Assembly: GCF_900114355.1 (NCBI RefSeq)
Contig: NZ_FOSS01000004.1
Coordinates: 572,577 to 636,576 of the forward strand
Direction: 5' to 3'
DNA: 64,000 nt
Origin: Lysobacter sp. cf310
GTDB lineage: Bacteria; Pseudomonadota; Gammaproteobacteria; Xanthomonadales; Xanthomonadaceae
Shown here: piece after piece, positions 34,438 to 42,689 of the stretch
Layout of the letters: each line of letters begins with the position of its first letter
How positions within the stretch are numbered: position 1 is the first letter of the stretch
Position numbers and translations under genes: made by a program
Notes under the pieces: generated by a model
Database searches by the model: none
Seen by the model: only the letters and a program-made list of their open reading frames with translations
Told to the model about the DNA's origin: nothing

Positions 34438-35376
34438 TCAGGAATGCGAGCGCAGCCGGCGCGTGCGAGCCGGCTCGGCGTCCAGGGCCAGGAACGCGCG
34501 CAAGGCCGGCGCTTGCGGGCGGTTGACCAGCTCCAGGCGATACAGCGGGCGTGTGCCGGCCTCGGCCGCGCCGCCGCCGGCGAGCGCGCGCAGGCGGCCC
34601 ATCGCCAGCAGGTCGGCGACCACCGTTTCCGGCAGCAAGGCGATGCCCGCGCCGGCCGCTACCGCGCGCGCGATGGCTTCGTTGCTGCCGACCTCGATCG
34701 TGCGCGCGGGCACGAAGCCTTGCGCCTCGAACCAGGCCTGCGCGGCCTGGCGCGTGCCCGAACCCGGCTCGCGCAGCAACCACGTCTGCGCGGCCAACGC
34801 GGCCGCACTGACGCGTTTGCCCAGCCCAGGCGTCGCCTCGACGTCCGCGGCGGCGACCAGACGCAGCGGTTCGGTGCGCCACAGCGAGGCCGCGATGCGC
34901 GCATCCTCGACTTCGCCCTCGACATAGCCCACATCGATGCGGCAATCGATCAGCGCACGGCTGATCTCGTCGGTGTTGCCGACCACCAGCTCCAGTTCCA
35001 GTGCGGGATAGCGGCGCACGAAGGCGGCCAGCGTGCGCGGCAACCAGTACGCGGCCACCGTGGTGCTGGCGCCGATGCGCAGCCGACCCTGGCGCAGCTC
35101 GACGCGATCGCGCACGTCCTCGCTGGCGGCACGCTCCAGGGCGAAGATCGCGCGCGCATGTTCGAACACCGCGCGGCCGTGTTCGGTCAGCACCACGCCG
35201 CGCGGCGCCTTGCCGTCGGCGCCGCCACGCTCCAGCAGCGGCAGGTCCAATTGGTGCTCCAGCTCGCGCACCGCCTTGGACACCGCCGACTGGCTCACGA
35301 ACAGCAGTTCCGCCGCGCGCGAGTAGTTCTGGGTCTCGACCACGGTCAGGAAGCTGCGCAGCAGGTGCAGGTTCAT
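34438..35376 (-). CDS. LysR-family regulator, divergent from yeiH-like gene
   Basis: The product has 312 aa. The winged helix-turn-helix is at residues ~3-60 (FLTVVETQNYSRAAELLFVSQSAVSKAVRELE), with an effector domain from ~95. It resembles the CbbR/CysB-like regulators that often sit divergent from YeiH-type transporters. Its promoter region, shared with the transporter gene, contains two small perfect palindromes. The ligand is unknown. The gene ends 16 bases from the stop of the convergent small ORF at 34170. Confidence 0.88.
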   Translation of the reverse strand: MNLHLLRSFLTVVETQNYSRAAELLFVSQSAVSKAVRELEHQLDLPLLERGGADGKAPRGVVLTEHGRAVFEHARAIFALERAASEDVRDRVELRQGRLRIGASTTVAAYWLPRTLAAFVRRYPALELELVVGNTDEISRALIDCRIDVGYVEGEVEDARIAASLWRTEPLRLVAAADVEATPGLGKRVSAAALAAQTWLLREPGSGTRQAAQAWFEAQGFVPARTIEVGSNEAIARAVAAGAGIALLPETVVADLLAMGRLRALAGGGAAEAGTRPLYRLELVNRPQAPALRAFLALDAEPARTRRLRSHS

Positions 35377-35380
35377 AGGT

Positions 35381-35410
35381 ATGAGTTCAGCTCATCGATA
35401 ATTGAATTAT
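35381..35410. promoter_or_regulatory. Two palindromes in the lysR-yeiH intergenic region
   Basis: ATGAG (35381-35385) and CTCAT (35391-35395) flank five bases. ATAATT-G-AATTAT at 35398-35410 is a second, AT-rich palindrome. Both lie just upstream of the lysR start codon in the only AT-rich part of the gap and are candidates for LysR sites or overlapping promoters. Confidence 0.5.
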
Positions 35411-35490
35411 ATGTATTGGACGCTAGCATCCCGCGGGCCTAAGGTGGCGCCGATTTGGCGAGGCGCTGCGGCGCCGGAGAGTGCTGTCCC

Positions 35491-36570
35491 GTGTCGTCCG
35501 TCTACGAAACCGCCGCTCCGTCCGCCGTCGCCGAGGCCTCGGCGCCGCGCCGAGCGATGGGCTACGGCCCGGGCCTGGGGCTGGCCGCGACGCTGGCGGC
35601 GCTGGCCTGGGGCCTGGCCGAGTGGGCGCCCCTGCGCGGGCTCGGCCTGAGCGCGCTGACGCTGGCGATCGTGCTCGGCATCGTCGTCGGCAACACCGCG
35701 TTCGCTCGAATCGCCGCGGTCGCCGGCCCCGGCGTCGACCTCTGCCGCAGCCGGCTGCTGCGCCTGGGCATCGTGCTCTATGGATTCCGCGTCGGTTTCC
35801 ACGACCTGGCCGCGGTCGGCGTGGCCGGCCTGGTGGTGGATGCGGTGGTGGTGGCGTCGGTGTTCGCCAGCGCGGTCTGGCTGGGTACGCGCTGGCTGAA
35901 GCTGGACCGCGAGACCGCGATGCTGATCGGCGCGGGCAGCGCGATCTGCGGCGCGGCGGCGGTGATGGCGACCGAGCCGGTGCTGCGCGCCCGCGCGCAT
36001 CAGGTGTCGGTGGCGGTGGCGACCGTGGTGGTGTTCGGGACCATCGGCATGTTCGTCTATCCCTGGCTGTATCCGCATCTGGGCCTGAGCGAACACGCCT
36101 ACGGGCTCTACGTGGGCTCGACCGTGCACGAGGTCGCACAGGTGGTGGTGGCCGGCCGCGCGGTCGGCGAGACCGCGGCCTCGACGGCGGTGATCGAGAA
36201 GATGTTGCGGGTGATGCTGCTGGCGCCGTTCCTGTTGCTGCTCTCCGCGCGCGTCGCGGGGCGCGCCGAAGGTGGCGAGCGCGCCAAGCTCACGCTGCCG
36301 TGGTTCGCGCTGGCCTTCATCGCTGTCAGCGGCTTGCATTCGCTGCTGCCGTTGCCGCTGCCGCCGGCCTGGCTCGCGGCGATCGTGCAGCTGGATACCG
36401 CGCTGCTGGCGATGGCGATGGCCGCGCTGGGTCTGCGCACGCAGATCGGCGCCATCCGCCAAGCGGGGGCCAAACCGCTGCTGCTGGCGGCGGTGCTGTT
36501 CATGCTGCTGACGGTGGGCGGGTATGCGCTCAACCTCGCGGCGATGCGCTGGATCGGTCACGGCGGATAG
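35491..36570 (+). CDS. YeiH/UPF0324-family membrane transporter (putative sulfate/sulfur exporter type)
   Basis: The product has ~359 aa from a GTG at 35491 with GGAGAG upstream; an ATG at 35557 would give a shorter N-terminus. About ten hydrophobic helices are visible. Family markers include the LGIVLYGFRVGFHDL segment, LIGAGSAICGAAAVMATEP with its conserved CGAAA, and GLYVGSTVHEVAQVV. Members are annotated as putative sulfate exporters, but substrates are poorly established. The divergent LysR gene is the likely regulator. Confidence 0.85.
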   Translation: MSSVYETAAPSAVAEASAPRRAMGYGPGLGLAATLAALAWGLAEWAPLRGLGLSALTLAIVLGIVVGNTAFARIAAVAGPGVDLCRSRLLRLGIVLYGFRVGFHDLAAVGVAGLVVDAVVVASVFASAVWLGTRWLKLDRETAMLIGAGSAICGAAAVMATEPVLRARAHQVSVAVATVVVFGTIGMFVYPWLYPHLGLSEHAYGLYVGSTVHEVAQVVVAGRAVGETAASTAVIEKMLRVMLLAPFLLLLSARVAGRAEGGERAKLTLPWFALAFIAVSGLHSLLPLPLPPAWLAAIVQLDTALLAMAMAALGLRTQIGAIRQAGAKPLLLAAVLFMLLTVGGYALNLAAMRWIGHGG

Positions 36571-36653
36571 GTCGCGCGTAGTACCGTAGCGCCGAACCGG
36601 CGGCGCGGGGTGCGGCCGGTCCATCCAAGTGCAAGCGCGAGGCAGGGGACGAG

Positions 36654-37271
36654 ATGAAAGCGATGGCAGCGCTGCTGGGGATCCTGGTCGCCACGAGCGC
36701 GTGGGCGGCCGAGGGCGACAAGGAGGAAACGGTCAACGGGCTGGGCCGGACCCATCTGGCCGACACCGCGATCTGCCTGGGGCAGGCGACGTCCGCCCTG
36801 AGCAATGCCCTGCTGGTGATCGGCAAGGACCGGCCAGACCTGGCCACGGTATTGAGCAAAGCCGAAGCGACCAATGCGCGCTTTCCCGAGCGATTCCGGG
36901 ACACGCCCGAAGCGCTGAAGGCGGAGGTCGAGGCCCTGTACGCGAATCCGCCCAAGTCCCTGGCGCGCCACGGTGCTCAGCGCATGCAGCAATGCGTGCA
37001 GGCCCACGCCATTCCGCTGAATCCGCCCATGGTCGGGCGCTGCTACGAAGTGGTGTCCTTCCTCAACGCCATGCGCGCCTCGCTAGGCAAGACGCAGACA
37101 CCGGAAGCCTTCGCCGACCTGTGGGCGCCGCAGATCGCGCGCTCGCCGGAGGACCTCGCGCAGTTGCACCCGGCGGTGATCGAGCAGTTCGGCGGCGGTC
37201 CCATGCCCGCACGCGAGGAGTTCATCCTGTATCTGCGCTGCGCGATGCCGAAGGCGAAAACTGCGCCGTGA
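36654..37271 (+). CDS. Exported hypothetical protein
   Basis: The product has 205 aa with a signal peptide (residues 1-18, ends AWAA). The mature part is soluble and helical with four cysteines (in AICLGQ, MQQCVQ, GRCYEV and LRCAMP), so two disulfides are possible in the periplasm. I do not recognise a family. GGGGACGAG just upstream provides a ribosome-binding site. The next gene, also exported, starts 75 bases on and may share the transcript. Confidence 0.7.
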   Translation: MKAMAALLGILVATSAWAAEGDKEETVNGLGRTHLADTAICLGQATSALSNALLVIGKDRPDLATVLSKAEATNARFPERFRDTPEALKAEVEALYANPPKSLARHGAQRMQQCVQAHAIPLNPPMVGRCYEVVSFLNAMRASLGKTQTPEAFADLWAPQIARSPEDLAQLHPAVIEQFGGGPMPAREEFILYLRCAMPKAKTAP

Positions 37272-37346
37272 CCACAGGCATTGCTGACGTCGGTCGCGTG
37301 CCGCCGATCGCGAACCCCCTGGCTGTGCATGGAGAGGAGTAGCGTG

Positions 37347-37895
37347 ATGACAAAATCCAAACAGGCCTATGCACCGATGGCGTTGCTAACATTCGCATTG
37401 CTGAGCGCGACGGTGCCCGCATGGGCCTGTACGCCGGCATCTCCGTTGAGCAGTGTCGCGGCACGCGAGGCCACGCAGGTCTTCGTGTTCCAACTGACGG
37501 CATCGCGGCTGGCGACGCCGCCCAAGGAAATCGAGGGCACGGTGTACGGTGAGATCCGCGTACTGAAGGTTTTGCGTGGAAGCGCGGCCATCTCGCCGAA
37601 GCTGCGCTATTACACCGGCGTATGCGCGGGCAGCCGCATGGATGTCGGCCACTACTACGTTGCCTTCGTGCGCGACGCCAGGCCGGGTTGGTGGGCGGGT
37701 CGAAACACGGTGATCCATCTGGGGGGATTGCAGCCCCAGCAGGGCGACGTCGCCTTGGCCGAAGTCCGCAAGGTGCTGGAAGGACGTATCGCCTTGGAGC
37801 ATACCTCTCTGATCGCGGGACGCGACTTCGTGGACAGTGGATGGCCGCCGCCGCCTCCACCGCCGCCGAAAGCGGTCGAGCCGCGACCGAAATGA
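37347..37895 (+). CDS. Exported protein with TIMP/netrin-like features and Pro-rich tail
   Basis: The product has 182 aa from ATG 37347 (GGAGAGGAG at 37331-37339; an in-frame GTG directly precedes). The signal peptide ends at AWA, so the mature protein would start with ACTPAS, close to the N-terminal Cys of TIMP-like proteins. VFVFQLTAS ... GTVYGEIRVLKVLRGS ... YYTGVCAGSRMDVGHYYVAFV resembles the OB-fold NTR module seen in bacterial TIMP-like proteins; this likeness is from reading only. The C-terminus has a run of eight prolines. A strong terminator follows. Confidence 0.65.
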   Translation: MTKSKQAYAPMALLTFALLSATVPAWACTPASPLSSVAAREATQVFVFQLTASRLATPPKEIEGTVYGEIRVLKVLRGSAAISPKLRYYTGVCAGSRMDVGHYYVAFVRDARPGWWAGRNTVIHLGGLQPQQGDVALAEVRKVLEGRIALEHTSLIAGRDFVDSGWPPPPPPPPKAVEPRPK

Positions 37896-37913
37896 AATCG
37901 TCGCCTTGAAGAG

Positions 37914-37941
37914 AGCCCCGCATCGCTGCGGGGCTTTTCTT
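37914..37941 (+). terminator. Rho-independent terminator
   Basis: AGCCCCGCA (37914-37922) and TGCGGGGCT (37927-37935) form a perfect 9-bp stem with a TCGC loop, followed by TTTCTT. It lies 19 bases after the stop of the preceding gene. Confidence 0.9.
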
Positions 37942-38304
37942 ATGAGCGGTGTCGAGTGGACCTGGCGCGTCGCGCAGTCGTGCGTGGCGGCGCGGAACAC
38001 CGACGGTGATCGCCTTCGGCGTATACGTGCGAGCTGGCTCACTTAGTGCACATCTTGTGTGCCTTCGAATTTCCGATGCCGGAATGTGTGATTGACGTTG
38101 CAGGTTCCGCGCGGGAATGAGGGATTTCCGATCTGTTGTCGCTACAAACGCCGTGCCTAAGCTCGGCTCCGTTCAAGGCGGTTCGATCGCGCGCGCACGC
38201 TGCCTAAGTGCACGCAGCGGTCGGCGATACGGCTATGAACGAGTCGGGCGATGCTCGTCGCCCTCGATGCCAACACTCAATGCTGTGTTCAAGGAGAGAG
38301 ACAG
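37942..38304. other. Long leader region before the M72 protease gene
   Basis: These 363 bases are less GC-rich than the coding neighbours. No gene is seen. TTGACG occurs near 38093, but no good -10 lies at the right distance. AAGGAGAGAG at 38291-38300 is the ribosome-binding site of the protease. Confidence 0.45.
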
Positions 38305-39582
38305 ATGCAGAAGGCAATCTTGGTAATGTCCATCGCCGGCTTGGTCGCCGCTACGGTCAATGTCGCCGATGCGCAATCGGCGGCGGCGCCGGAACTGTTC
38401 CAGGCCCATTCGTCCAGGGTCGCCGCCGCGGCGCCCGCCAATGTCAACAACATGCTGCGCGATAAGACCGCGCTGTGGGCATCGTCGGTGTCGATCGACC
38501 GCAAGGTACTGCTCGGCGCGCAGCGCGAGCTGAGCTTGAGCATGCCGGAAGGCGCGCGCCTGCACATGCGACTGGCGAAGTCGTATCGCACGCCCGAGGG
38601 CGACGTGGTCTGGTCGGGCGCGGATCGCCTGCTGCCCAGCGGCCAGCTCCAGCTCGGCGCTACGCCGCCGTCCACCGCTCTGTTCGTGGTGCGCGGCGAG
38701 CGCGTGACCGGACAGATCGTCGCCGCCAGCGGCGAGGTGTACGAGGTGCTGACCTCGGAGGACGGCAAGCAGCAGTTCATGGTCAAGCGCGACCCGGCCA
38801 GCCTCGAAGGCGCGGACGATACGCCCAGCCGCGTCGATCTGGCGCCGCAGCCGGATCGCGGCCGCAGCGTCGCTCCGGCGGCCAACGCGCTGCTCGCCAA
38901 CAGCATCATCCGCGTGCTGCAGGTTTACACGCCCGAGGCGGTTTCCCAGTTGGGCGGCCAGAATTCGGCCAACGACCGCGCGGCGTTCTTCATCGCCCAG
39001 TCGAACACCGCGTTCGCCAACAACGCCCTGGCCGTGCAGTTCCAAAGCGCCGGCGTGCGCTTCCCCACGCAGGGGCAGGCGACCGACACCTCCGAAACGC
39101 TGCTGTCGCGCATCCGCAACACCGCCGACGGCTGGTACGACGCCTATTCGACCACCGAGCGCAACAACACGGCCGCCGATCTGGTGACCCTGGTCGTCCG
39201 CGACGGTCTCAATAGCGGCGGTCTGTCGCTGTGCGGCCAGGCGTATTCGATCGGCGCCACCGCGGCCAACGGCTACTTCGTGCAGAACCACAGCTGCAGC
39301 ACCTTCACCTTCGTGCACGAGGCGGCGCATTTGTTCGGTGCGCGTCACGACAACGATTCGAACACCACGCCGTTCTCGTACGGTCACGGCTACGTCAACA
39401 CGTCGGGTAATTTCCGCACCATCATGGCGGTGAACTCGAATCCGCAGCCGCGCATCGGCTACTTCTCCACGATCGACCAGACCTACACCGTGGGCGGCGT
39501 GGCCCGCGCGCTGGGCACCAGCACGCGCGACAACGAGCGCGTCATGCGCGAGCGCGCGCCGACGATGGCGGCCTTCCGCTGA
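38305..39582 (+). CDS. Secreted M72-type (peptidyl-Asp) metalloendopeptidase
   Basis: The product has 425 aa. The signal peptide covers residues 1-23 (ends VADA). A propeptide-like region (~25-195) with beta structure is followed by a metzincin catalytic domain with HEAAHLFGARHD: zinc ligands H338, H342 and H348, catalytic E339, and a Met-turn IMAVNS with M374. This motif with D following the third His, and the overall length, match the M72 peptidyl-Asp metallopeptidase family. It is probably exported and activated by propeptide removal, fitting a predatory or lytic lifestyle. A strong ribosome-binding site lies upstream and hairpins downstream. Confidence 0.88.
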   Translation: MQKAILVMSIAGLVAATVNVADAQSAAAPELFQAHSSRVAAAAPANVNNMLRDKTALWASSVSIDRKVLLGAQRELSLSMPEGARLHMRLAKSYRTPEGDVVWSGADRLLPSGQLQLGATPPSTALFVVRGERVTGQIVAASGEVYEVLTSEDGKQQFMVKRDPASLEGADDTPSRVDLAPQPDRGRSVAPAANALLANSIIRVLQVYTPEAVSQLGGQNSANDRAAFFIAQSNTAFANNALAVQFQSAGVRFPTQGQATDTSETLLSRIRNTADGWYDAYSTTERNNTAADLVTLVVRDGLNSGGLSLCGQAYSIGATAANGYFVQNHSCSTFTFVHEAAHLFGARHDNDSNTTPFSYGHGYVNTSGNFRTIMAVNSNPQPRIGYFSTIDQTYTVGGVARALGTSTRDNERVMRERAPTMAAFR

Positions 39583-39595
39583 GGCCGGAAACGAA

Positions 39596-39667
39596 GCGGC
39601 GGCCATGACGGCCGCCGCGACGTCGCCTATCGGGCGCGGTGCCAGGCCAGTGCCTGGGCCGCGCCCG
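39596..39667. terminator. Two hairpins between the convergent M72 and speE genes
   Basis: GCGGCGGCC (39596-39604) pairs with GGCCGCCGC (39610-39618). A second, longer stem pairs CGGGCGCGG (39631-39639) with CCGCGCCCG (39659-39667) and continues with CCAGGC/GCCTGG. Neither has a long U-tract. They fill the gap between convergent genes and probably end both transcripts. Confidence 0.65.
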
Positions 39668-39675
39668 GTATCGGA

Positions 39676-40530
39676 TCAGCCCTCGCCCAGCGCCGCGGCC
39701 ACGAACGGCGGCAGGGTCTGCGCGCCGCGGTGGATGTCGGCGCTGTAGTACAAGGTGTCGAAGCCCTTGCCGCGCGCGTCGGCGTCGCGGAAGTCGAAGC
39801 CGCCGGACTTGCGCGCCAGGGTGCAGCTCCACCAGCCGGTCGGATAGCACGGCTGCGGGAACGGCAGGGTCTGGAAGCGGGCGAAGCCGGCCTTGCCCAT
39901 CTCGCCGCGCATTTCCTTGATCAGGTCCAGCAGGACCAGCGGCGATTCCGACTGCTGGACCAGGATGCCGTCGTCCTTGAGCGCGCGGAAGCAGCTTTCG
40001 TAGAAGGCCTTGTTGAACAGGCCCTCGGCCGGGCCGACCGGGTCGGTGGAGTCGACGATGATGATGTCGACGCTGCCCGGCGCGCGGTTGGCCATGTAGG
40101 CGATGCCGTCGTCGAACAGCAGCTGCGCGCGCGCGTCGCCGTTGCGCTCGCACAGTTCCGGGAACCACTTCTCGGCCATGCGCGTGACCTGCTCGTCGAT
40201 GTCGCACTGCACGGCCTCTTCCACGCCGGGGTGCTTGAGCACTTCGCGCAGGGTGCCGCAGTCGCCGCCGCCGATGATGACCACGTTCTTGGGCGCGGCG
40301 TGGGTGAACAGCGCCGGGTGCGACATCATCTCGTGGTAGAGGAAGTTGTCGCGCGTGGTCAGCATCATCGCGCCGTCGATCAGCATGAGGTTGCCCCAGT
40401 CGGTGCTCTCGAAGATCTCGATCTTCTGGAACGGCGACTGGACCTCGTCGAGCTTGCGGGTGATGCGATAGCCGATGGCCGAGCCGGCGCGCTCGAAGTT
40501 CTCGTAATGCCAGGTGTCGGAGCTGCTCAT
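39676..40530 (-). CDS. speE: Spermidine synthase
   Basis: The product has 284 aa, the family's normal size. Conserved blocks include GNLMLIDGAMMLTTRDNFLYHEMM, the decarboxy-SAM site IIGGGDCGTLREVLKH, DIDEQV and VDSTDPVGPA with the catalytic Asp. It transfers aminopropyl from decarboxylated SAM to putrescine. ATG 40530 gives the expected N-terminus; the open frame upstream is non-coding. It is divergent from an M48 protease, and the polyamine gene speA lies one gene further on. Confidence 0.95.
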   Translation of the reverse strand: MSSSDTWHYENFERAGSAIGYRITRKLDEVQSPFQKIEIFESTDWGNLMLIDGAMMLTTRDNFLYHEMMSHPALFTHAAPKNVVIIGGGDCGTLREVLKHPGVEEAVQCDIDEQVTRMAEKWFPELCERNGDARAQLLFDDGIAYMANRAPGSVDIIIVDSTDPVGPAEGLFNKAFYESCFRALKDDGILVQQSESPLVLLDLIKEMRGEMGKAGFARFQTLPFPQPCYPTGWWSCTLARKSGGFDFRDADARGKGFDTLYYSADIHRGAQTLPPFVAAALGEG

Positions 40531-40716
40531 GCGGGTGATTCCAGAAGAAGTGGGGCGCGTCTGCCAAGGTAGCCGCCGCGGATGACGGCCGCGCTGCGCC
40601 ACGACGTGCGGGCGCTGCGCCAAGGCGGGGGGCGGCATTGTAACGGACCGGGCGTGAGACGCCCGACCTGGCCTAAAATGGCCGCAGACACGGGGGTGTA
40701 GCAGGGGGCTGCAGGG

Positions 40717-42573
40717 ATGGCATCGGTTGCGCGGTACCAGGGGCTGGTCGAGCGCCTGGAGCGGGAGGCGCAGCAGGCGCCGGGACGCTACAAGTTCAAG
40801 TTGGCCCTGTTGGCGGGCCTGGGGTTCGCGGTGCTGGGCGGCACGGTGCTGCTGGCGCTGGGCATGTCGGCCGGCCTGGTGCTGGCCTTGCTGGCGATCA
40901 GCCCGATCCTGCTGCTCAAGCTGCTGAAGGTGATCTGGATACCGGTCGCGTTCGGCTGGTTCGTGCTCAAGGCGCTGTGGGTGAAGTTCGAGCCGCCCAG
41001 CGGCTACGTGCTGGGCCCGAACGAGGCGCCCGAGCTGCGCGCCGAGATCGAGCGCCTGCGCGCGCAGACCGGGGCGCCGCCGCTGAAGCAGATTCTGATC
41101 GACCCCAATCTCAACGCCGGCGCGGCCAGCGTGCCGCGCGCGCTGGGCCTGTTCGGGCATACCCACTACCTGGTGTTGGGCCTGCCGCTGATGCAGTTGC
41201 TCAGCCGCGAACAGTTCGCCGCGGTGGTCGCCCACGAGTTCGGCCATTTCGGCGGCGGCCACGGCCGTTTCGCCGGCTGGATCTACCGAGTGCGCGCCAG
41301 TTGGAACCGCTTCCTGGGCGAGCTGTCGCAGCGCCGCTCGCGCATGGGTGCGGTGTTCCTGCGCTTCTTCAATTGGTACGCGCCCTATTTCGACGCCTAC
41401 AGCTTCGTGCTGGCGCGCGCGCAGGAGTACGACGCCGACGCCACCGCCGCGCGCGTGACCGGCGCGCCGACCATGGCCCAGGCCCTGCAGCGCGTGGGGC
41501 TGGGCAGCGTGCGCCTGCAACGCGATTTCTGGGCGGGCGTGGAGCGCAGCGTCGAGACCCAGCCGCGGCCGCCGCAGGCGCTGTACCGCGACATGGCCGG
41601 CAGCTTCGCCGGCGCGGGCGCCGACGACGCAATGCGCCTGCAGGAGCTGCTGGACGAGCAGCCTGGCCTGGACGACACCCACCCGACCCTGGCCCAGCGC
41701 CTGCAGGCCCTGGGGCAGGCGCCGGCGGCGGTGCCGGCGCCGACGCGATCCGCCGCCGAGGCCCTGCTGGGGCCGTTGCGCGAGACCCTGGAGGAGCGTT
41801 TCAGCCGCGAATGGCGCGAGCACGTCGCCGAGACCTGGCAGCAGCGCCACCAGGCGCTGGGCCAGGACCATGCGCGTCTGGCCGAGCTGGAGGCGCGCGC
41901 CGATACGCTGGCCGGCGCCGAGCTGGGCGAGTACGCGGTGCTGGTCGACCGCCTGCGTCCCGACGCCGACGCCGTGCCGCTGTATCGCGCCGCCCTGGCC
42001 GCGCGCCCCGACGACGCCCTGGTGCTCGCGCGCCTGGGCGCGCAGTTGGTCGACCGCCAGGACGCGGAAGGCGTGGGCCTGCTGGAGCGCGCGATCGAGC
42101 TGGACCCGGACCTGACCGAGCAGGGCCTGCAGGTGCTGATGCAGCACCACCACCGCGTCGGCGACGAGGCCGCGTTCGAGGCCGCGGCGAAGCGGCTGCG
42201 CGCGCTGTACCAGCGCCGCGACGGCGCCTTGCTCGCGCGCGAGGAGGTCGATCCCAAGAAGGACCGCCTGCTCGAGCACGACCTGGATGCCGAGGCCCTG
42301 CGGATCGCCACGGCGGGCCTGCAGGCTTCGGGCAAGGTCAAGCAGGCCTGGATCGTGCGCAAGGAGATCGCGGGCGACGACAGCGGCATCCCGCACTACC
42401 TGGTGTTGCTGGCGCTGCGCGGCGTGGCCTGGACCGAGGGCGGGATGCTGCAGAAGGTGCTCGACGGCCTGGAGCTGCCCGGCAGCATCGTCGCCCTGCA
42501 CGAATCCAGCCATCGCGCGCTGGCCAAGCGGATCAAGGCGATGCCGGGCACGCTGGTGTACACGCGGGCTTGA
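40717..42573 (+). CDS. M48-family membrane zinc metalloprotease with TPR-like C-terminus
   Basis: The product has 618 aa. Two hydrophobic segments near the N-terminus (about 28-50 and 53-86) anchor it in the membrane. HEFGH at 173-177 is the zinc motif, with the Glu in the QEYDAD segment near 241 as third ligand, as in HtpX- and Ste24-like peptidases. The C-terminal half is helical and Ala-rich, with TPR-like pieces. A role in membrane-protein quality control is likely but unproven. It sits between speE (divergent) and speA (same strand, 116 bases on), without an obvious link to polyamines. Confidence 0.86.
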   Translation: MASVARYQGLVERLEREAQQAPGRYKFKLALLAGLGFAVLGGTVLLALGMSAGLVLALLAISPILLLKLLKVIWIPVAFGWFVLKALWVKFEPPSGYVLGPNEAPELRAEIERLRAQTGAPPLKQILIDPNLNAGAASVPRALGLFGHTHYLVLGLPLMQLLSREQFAAVVAHEFGHFGGGHGRFAGWIYRVRASWNRFLGELSQRRSRMGAVFLRFFNWYAPYFDAYSFVLARAQEYDADATAARVTGAPTMAQALQRVGLGSVRLQRDFWAGVERSVETQPRPPQALYRDMAGSFAGAGADDAMRLQELLDEQPGLDDTHPTLAQRLQALGQAPAAVPAPTRSAAEALLGPLRETLEERFSREWREHVAETWQQRHQALGQDHARLAELEARADTLAGAELGEYAVLVDRLRPDADAVPLYRAALAARPDDALVLARLGAQLVDRQDAEGVGLLERAIELDPDLTEQGLQVLMQHHHRVGDEAAFEAAAKRLRALYQRRDGALLAREEVDPKKDRLLEHDLDAEALRIATAGLQASGKVKQAWIVRKEIAGDDSGIPHYLVLLALRGVAWTEGGMLQKVLDGLELPGSIVALHESSHRALAKRIKAMPGTLVYTRA

Positions 42574-42689
42574 GGCCTGCGCGCCGGAGCCGCGGGCGGC
42601 GCCTCGCGGCCGTTCAGGCAGCGATGGCCGGGATCGAGGCATGGGGACGGTAGAATGCGCGTCCCCTCCGTCCCACTGGTGCCACGCCG

